Assembly: GCA_027296925.1 (NCBI GenBank)
Contig: JAPUIP010000570.1
Coordinates: 1-8,505, forward strand
Source of the DNA: Candidatus Poribacteria bacterium
Lineage (GTDB): Bacteria; Poribacteria; WGA-4E; PCPOR2b
Length of the DNA stretch: 8,505 bases
Reading direction: 5' to 3'
Every line of letters begins with the position of its first letter. Positions within the stretch are counted from its first letter, which is position 1. Shown here piece by piece: positions 5,464 through 8,505 of this stretch. The position numbers were made by a program, and so were the translations under genes. The notes below the pieces were generated by a model. It ran no database searches and was not told the DNA's origin. It saw only the letters and a program-made list of their open reading frames with translations.

Positions 5464-6753
5464 CTATTTCCATTGGACTCTGATCGTTAACGCGCGATCC
5501 GTGCCCGGAAACTGTTGATTGCCATTCCCACGAACCTGCTGCGGTTCACCTACGGCCATAAAGCCCTGACCAAGCTGGATGTCGATCCGGTCCAAAAGGG
5601 CTTGACGCGACATAACTGACAACTCCTCATGGAGGAACGACTTTTCCAGATCATCGAGCCCAACCGCTTTTGCACCGTCTCTCATCAGTTGTTCCGCTAG
5701 ATTGAGAAATAATCGGGCTCGCCAAAAATCTGGTTCTCCCTCGACTGCTCTGCGAAAAAACACAGCCGCTTTGTCATAAACTTCTGCGTCGAAGAACTTG
5801 CTTCCCTTTGCGAACTCGAGAAGGACGTCCGGATTTTCCGTTGGCATCCGCTCAATTGTCCTATCAGATGAGGTTGCGAAAATGCGCAGCACGCGATCAA
5901 TCAGCGGAGGCATAGCGCCTACGAGATCGCCCGGCGTGCCAACAATCGGATCAAACTCATAGATTTCTCCCTGATGCACCCGCATCAAGGTCATGTCGAG
6001 TTGAAACTCGCCCGGCTCAGTCAGCCGCACCGTTCCTGTGAGAACAGTTCCGACGGCGAGCAGCCTACCGATCTGTGCCCCAAGTGTTACGTCCACCGGG
6101 GCTGCAACATCCAGACCGAGTCCCTCAAGCATGCCGTAAATCAGCGGCAGATCTGTCGTTGCCAGATTTGGGAAACTGCCTAGCATATTGCTAACGAGGT
6201 AGGTCAACGTGAGGGCGAACTCGGTCGATTCTTCCGTGCCATCGAGGCTGGCCAAGGGCATCACAGCGACGGTTTGATCTGATGCACCTTCGATTGTTAT
6301 GTCTGCTTTCTGCGTGAGTATGTCGCTGATACGCTGTTGATGCCACTTCGCTTTCAGCCGCCAGTGATGAAATGTCACCAGTTCACGCAACGCTGCTAAA
6401 CGGGCGATTTGTGCCAGGTGATCATAGGTCGCTAACGCCTGTTCGTATTGCGCGTTACGTTCGTAGGTCATGGCTAAGTACAATGTTGCGCCTGCGTCCG
6501 CCGGATTCAGACGATATGCACGTTCCAGATGCGGCTGCGCTTCTGCATATTCTCCCCGCCGATAATAGGCAATGCCGAGCTCGCGCCACGTGTGGGGATG
6601 CTCCGGCTCCGTGCGCACCGCATCCTGTAAGGACGCGACCGCCGAATGATAATCCCCCATCTCTAACGCTTGCTTTCCGTATTGGTATGGACTCACACCA
6701 CACCCAATGAGAAACAGCGCCAGCAGGAGCGGTACGGCGTTTTTTGTACGCAT
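5464..6753 (-). CDS. TPR lipoprotein with CsgG/FlgO-like domain
   Basis: A 429-residue lipoprotein. The signal peptide ends in the lipobox L15-I16-G17-C18, so it is anchored to a membrane, probably the outer one since no Asp follows the Cys. Residues about 24-120 hold three tetratricopeptide repeats (YGKQALEMGDYHSAVASL, LGIAYYRRGEYAEAQPHL, LYLAMTYERNAQYEQAL). Residues about 155-295 look like the CsgG/FlgO-type domain: TVAVMPLASLDG start, a helix LTYLVSNML, then AQIGRLLAVGTVLTGTV and a strand with a MTLMRVHQGEIYEF pattern. Residues about 308-360 add another TPR-like pair. ATG 6753 follows AAGGGGG by nine bases. Proteins of this family help assemble or secrete surface structures or polysaccharide. 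The adjacent barrel gene suggests a joint envelope role, but the client is unknown. Confidence 0.8.
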   Translation of the reverse strand: MRTKNAVPLLLALFLIGCGVSPYQYGKQALEMGDYHSAVASLQDAVRTEPEHPHTWRELGIAYYRRGEYAEAQPHLERAYRLNPADAGATLYLAMTYERNAQYEQALATYDHLAQIARLAALRELVTFHHWRLKAKWHQQRISDILTQKADITIEGASDQTVAVMPLASLDGTEESTEFALTLTYLVSNMLGSFPNLATTDLPLIYGMLEGLGLDVAAPVDVTLGAQIGRLLAVGTVLTGTVRLTEPGEFQLDMTLMRVHQGEIYEFDPIVGTPGDLVGAMPPLIDRVLRIFATSSDRTIERMPTENPDVLLEFAKGSKFFDAEVYDKAAVFFRRAVEGEPDFWRARLFLNLAEQLMRDGAKAVGLDDLEKSFLHEELSVMSRQALLDRIDIQLGQGFMAVGEPQQVRGNGNQQFPGTDRALTIRVQWK

Positions 6754-6798
6754 CACTTTCGGCCCCCTTGTTCGCCGGGTGGTTTACGATAGAAATGA

Positions 6799-6835
6799 AA
6801 ATGCCTGTACCGCCTTTTTTACGATACAGGCATTT
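6799..6835 (-). terminator. 11-bp perfect hairpin between cupin and lipoprotein genes (possible terminator or attenuator)
   Basis: AAATGCCTGTA (6799-6809) pairs perfectly with TACAGGCATTT (6825-6835) across a 15-base loop. It lies 55 bases after the cupin stop and 46 bases before the lipoprotein start. On the minus strand the stem is followed by TCATTTCTATC, only moderately T-rich, so intrinsic termination is possible but not classic. On the plus strand no gene ends here. Confidence 0.4.
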
Positions 6836-6890
6836 CGTGAATCAGACCGAATCCTCAGTCGCCACATCCCTGCCGGACGGAGAGTTGGAC

Positions 6891-7259
6891 TCAACCCTCC
6901 GGCAAATCTGCGCCGGGAACGGGGTGCCCTTCTGCCAATTCTGCTGAACGGTGGAGATGTCCCAGGCGTTTCTGCCCCATGGGTTCGTCCTCGAAGTAAA
7001 ACGCCTCAAGGTCTTCATACACCTCCAGTACATCGTGCTCATCGCCGGCTTTGGTGCACACGATGTCACCCGGCCTGACAACGTACTCCTGTTCTTCTGT
7101 CAAAATCTTCGCGCACCCTTTGTAGACCAGCCAATATTCATGGTAATCATGGTAGTGCCGATCAAAACGTCCATCGCGGGGAACTTTGAAAATTCCTGCG
7201 GCAGTCACTTTGCTCCATTCGGGTCTGTTTCCTTCTCGAAGTCCATGATGTACAGGCAT
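6891..7259 (-). CDS. Single-domain cupin protein
   Basis: A 122-residue soluble protein with one cupin fold. Cupin motif 1 is almost complete: H35-x-H37-x3-E41-x6-G48. Motif 2 is G64-x5-K70-x-G72-x2-H75, with Lys in place of the usual Pro and Glu in place of the final Asn. The metal ligands His35, His37, Glu41 and His75 are all present, so a divalent metal should bind. Start ATG 7259 follows AAGGAGA by about nine bases. Small cupins of this kind include metal-dependent oxygenases, sugar isomerases and ligand sensors, and the sequence does not decide among them. No signal peptide is seen, so it is cytoplasmic. It precedes the envelope operon on the same strand by 137 bases, with a hairpin between, so it may be a separate transcript. 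Confidence 0.85.
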   Translation of the reverse strand: MPVHHGLREGNRPEWSKVTAAGIFKVPRDGRFDRHYHDYHEYWLVYKGCAKILTEEQEYVVRPGDIVCTKAGDEHDVLEVYEDLEAFYFEDEPMGQKRLGHLHRSAELAEGHPVPGADLPEG

Positions 7260-7360
7260 TGTGGCTTCTCCTTCAAGCAGTCAATCCGTTTGATAAAATG
7301 GGTTAATAAGCCGAGTTCTGTTTTCGATAAGTTGATTATGCTGCATATCTTTCTGAATAA

Positions 7361-7472
7361 AACGCTTGGTGTGAATTCAGATACACCGATTTCGTAGGGG
7401 CGGTGCTTGCTCCGCCCCCTTAACCTGATGCGTATGGGGCGCAGCAAGCGGCGCCCCTACACACCAAGCGTT
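7361..7472. repeat. Nested-palindrome element with 13-bp terminal inverted repeats (MITE/REP-like)
   Basis: AACGCTTGGTGTG (7361-7373) is matched perfectly and in inverted orientation by CACACCAAGCGTT (7460-7472). Inside, 7394-7420 and 7434-7460 form a 27-base inverted repeat with four mismatches. Each of these arms is itself a hairpin: GGGGCGG / CCGCCCC (7397-7403, 7412-7418) and GGGGCGC / GCGCCCC (7436-7442, 7451-7457), each with an 8-base loop of the GCTTGCT / AGCAAGC type. There is no coding capacity and no clear target-site duplication at the edges. It occupies part of the gene-free stretch 7260-7665. The GTAGGGGCG-type arms resemble palindromic repeats dispersed in many environmental genomes, which is recollection, not a search. 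Confidence 0.75.
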
Positions 7473-7485
7473 AAAATATCCGACA

Positions 7486-7501
7486 GCCATTAAGGAATGG
7501 C
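7486..7501. repeat. Small perfect hairpin GCCATT-AAGG-AATGGC
   Basis: A 6-bp perfect stem with a 4-base loop, lying 14 bases after the nested-palindrome element. No T-tract follows on either strand, so it is not a convincing terminator. It may be a remnant of another palindromic repeat. Confidence 0.4.
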
Positions 7502-7516
7502 GATCTGACTCCTACA

Positions 7517-7663
7517 TTTGTCATTCTGAGGCGCCCTGCAAGCCTGTCCTGCCTGTCCCGCCTGTGCCGCCTGTGCTGAGCTTCGAAGTAAGCTTCGAGG
7601 TAAGCGACCGAAGGAAGTGCCTGTGGTGCTTCGAGGGGAGCTTGCCGAAGGAAAGAATCTCAG
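7517..7663. repeat. Intergenic repeat cluster bounded by CTGAG / CTCAG
   Basis: The stretch begins TTTGTCATTCTGAG (7517-7530) and ends GAAAGAATCTCAG (7651-7663); the CTGAG and CTCAG ends are inverted. This resembles the dispersed 'TCATTCTGAG...GAATCT' intergenic repeats seen in many bacterial genomes, judged from memory. In between are the 9-bp array at 7542-7577, the 12-bp direct repeat AGCTTCGA(A/G)GTA at 7579-7590 and 7591-7602, and two related CCGAAGGAA copies (7608-7616, 7645-7653). It ends just outside the hsdS stop codon. No gene is seen in it. Confidence 0.55.
7542..7577. repeat. 9-bp tandem array, four units of GCCTGTSCY
   Basis: Four adjacent units, GCCTGTCCT, GCCTGTCCC, GCCTGTGCC and GCCTGTGCT, fill 36 bases. 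The unit length is three codons, but no supported gene reads through it. Such short arrays vary in copy number by replication slippage. Confidence 0.8.
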
Positions 7664-7665
7664 TT

Positions 7666-8505
7666 CTATTTTGCCAGCGGCAAAAGCAATTGCGGGTATT
7701 GAGGCGTCGTCTTTCGCCCATTGCTGGAAAGTGGCGCGGAAACGTCCGCTTGACCCTTTTTCTCCCGTATCATGGCAGCAAGCAGTTTTTCGCCTTCTTC
7801 CTGTGCTGTCTTGAGACGTGCTTCCAACTGATCGCAGAGGGTCATGAATTGATCGACTTTGGCGACGATGCGCTTTTGTTCGTTGACTGGTGGAAGTGGC
7901 AAGATTAGAGATCTCAAAGATGTGCTGTTGACATTCGGCTGTCCTGTTCCTGAAGATTTTTCGATTAACTGTTTCCAATAGATTGGTGATTCTGCAAACA
8001 GTTTGAGGTATTCAGCGGAGATCTCTGGCGAAGGCACAACTCGAATTAAATACGATGCAAACACAGCACGGTCTGAGATTCCTTTGACGAGGTAAGTTTT
8101 ACCAATTGTTCCACCTGTCCGTGCAATTAAAATGTCGCCGTCTCGAAGCTCGTAGCCAAGAAAAGTACCGTCATCAATTTCGCAACCGGGAACTGAAGAC
8201 CAATCAACGCGATTATTCTGGATGTCGGTAATTCTCAGCATCCGCACATCAGTGATAAAACGATCCGCTTTCGCAGTGTATCCGTAATGGACATTTATCG
8301 TGACTGGATCCAGTTTTGTCCACTTCCATCCGTCCGGCAGATCATACGGCACCTCACCCGCCTCGATCGGTGGCAAGGGTTTTGATCGCTTGATTTTCTT
8401 CTTTTTGATTAAATATGCCTTTTCCGTTTGAATACGCTCCAGCAACTCCGACGCTGGCTCATCATTCGGGTCTTGCAGCACCAGCTTCCCCTGCACGGCA
8501 AGCTG
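7666..8505 (-). CDS. hsdS: Type I restriction-modification specificity subunit, C-terminal half (5' end beyond the right edge)
   Basis: The S subunit sets the DNA target of a type I restriction-modification complex with HsdM and HsdR. The 279 visible residues begin inside the central conserved region (QLAVQGKLV, QDPNDEPASELLERI, then a Lys-rich helix and PLPPI), which normally separates the two target recognition domains. The second domain runs from LPDGWKW (about residue 56) to about 200, with G-D-I-L-I-A-R-T-G-G-T-I-G-K (113-126) and the S-G-T-G-Q-P-N-V-N (175-183) loop. The distal conserved helix EQKRIVAKVDQFMTLCDQLEARL (about 199-221) follows. The first recognition domain and the start codon lie off the right edge, and hsdM and hsdR are not in view. 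The tail after LLAAMI (about 35 residues, Ser/Pro/Lys-rich) looks unlike a conserved S-subunit end and runs into the repeat cluster, so the 3' end may have been remodelled. Confidence 0.93.
   Translation of the reverse strand, partial: QLAVQGKLVLQDPNDEPASELLERIQTEKAYLIKKKKIKRSKPLPPIEAGEVPYDLPDGWKWTKLDPVTINVHYGYTAKADRFITDVRMLRITDIQNNRVDWSSVPGCEIDDGTFLGYELRDGDILIARTGGTIGKTYLVKGISDRAVFASYLIRVVPSPEISAEYLKLFAESPIYWKQLIEKSSGTGQPNVNSTSLRSLILPLPPVNEQKRIVAKVDQFMTLCDQLEARLKTAQEEGEKLLAAMIREKKGQADVSAPLSSNGRKTTPQYPQLLLPLAK
7669..7685 (-). terminator. 7-bp hairpin over the last hsdS codons (weak terminator candidate)
   Basis: TTTTGCC (7669-7675) and GGCAAAA (7679-7685) form a perfect stem with a 3-base loop, overlapping the last codons of hsdS just before its TAG stop (7666-7668). 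On the minus strand the stem's own AAAA is followed by TAGAACTGAG, with no T-run, so intrinsic termination is doubtful. Confidence 0.25.

Noticed and set aside
6372..7078. Plus-strand ORFs across the lipoprotein start and cupin gene
   Set aside because: They are antisense to two well-supported minus-strand genes with clear motifs and ribosome binding sites, and show no domain of their own.
7542..7602. Possible CRISPR-like array
   Set aside because: Units are 9 and 12 bases, adjacent with no spacers, and no cas gene is present.
7490..7978. 162-codon minus-strand ORF running from hsdS into the repeat cluster
   Set aside because: It overlaps the well-supported hsdS in another frame, is low-complexity over the 9-bp array (Ala-Gln-Ala-Gly-like), and has no recognisable domain.

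Overview
The window looks like chromosomal DNA of a Gram-negative-type (diderm) bacterium. It encodes a lipoprotein with a clear lipobox, an outer-membrane beta-barrel protein with a signal peptide, and a secreted dienelactone-hydrolase-like enzyme. Several short palindromic repeats and small accessory gene pairs suggest the repeat-rich genome of an uncultured environmental bacterium. The tandem nucleotidyltransferase with winged-helix tails is reminiscent of genomes such as Candidatus Poribacteria, but that is a guess from memory and not something the sequence proves.

Layout, left to right. At 1-570 (minus, cut by the left edge) is a signal-peptide-bearing dienelactone hydrolase family protein. 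At 770-1218 (plus) two overlapping small genes form a tight pair: an 80-residue protein resembling the small DUF4258-type proteins, followed by a DUF2283-like protein. At 1265-3142 (minus) is the largest gene, a 625-residue protein made of two tandem copies of a nucleotidyltransferase plus helical plus winged-helix module. The first copy keeps the GGS...DID active-site signature and the second has lost it. A good sigma-70-type promoter sits just upstream (3176-3204). At 3225-4211 (plus) lies a visibly A+T-richer stretch with three small unrecognised ORFs. The last is a convincing acidic 138-residue protein.

From 4261 to 7259 everything is on the minus strand: a cupin (6891-7259), then a TPR/CsgG-like lipoprotein (5464-6753), then a beta-barrel protein (4261-5430). 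The last two are separated by only a few tens of bases and probably form one operon for a cell-envelope function. A perfect 11-bp hairpin separates the cupin from the lipoprotein gene. The start of the barrel gene carries a 14-bp tandem duplication that changes the reading frame of the signal peptide.

From 7260 to 7665 there is no gene but a dense cluster of repeats. It holds a 112-bp element with 13-bp perfect terminal inverted repeats enclosing nested palindromes, a short hairpin, a 9-bp tandem array and a 12-bp direct repeat. This cluster lies immediately beyond the 3' end of a type I restriction-modification specificity subunit (hsdS, 7666-8505, minus), whose first half lies beyond the right edge.

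The genes do not form one pathway. The window is a mosaic of an envelope operon, small accessory pairs and the tail of a restriction-modification locus. The most unusual items are the half-inactive double nucleotidyltransferase, the nested-palindrome element, and the uncharacterised small-gene cassette at 3225-4211.
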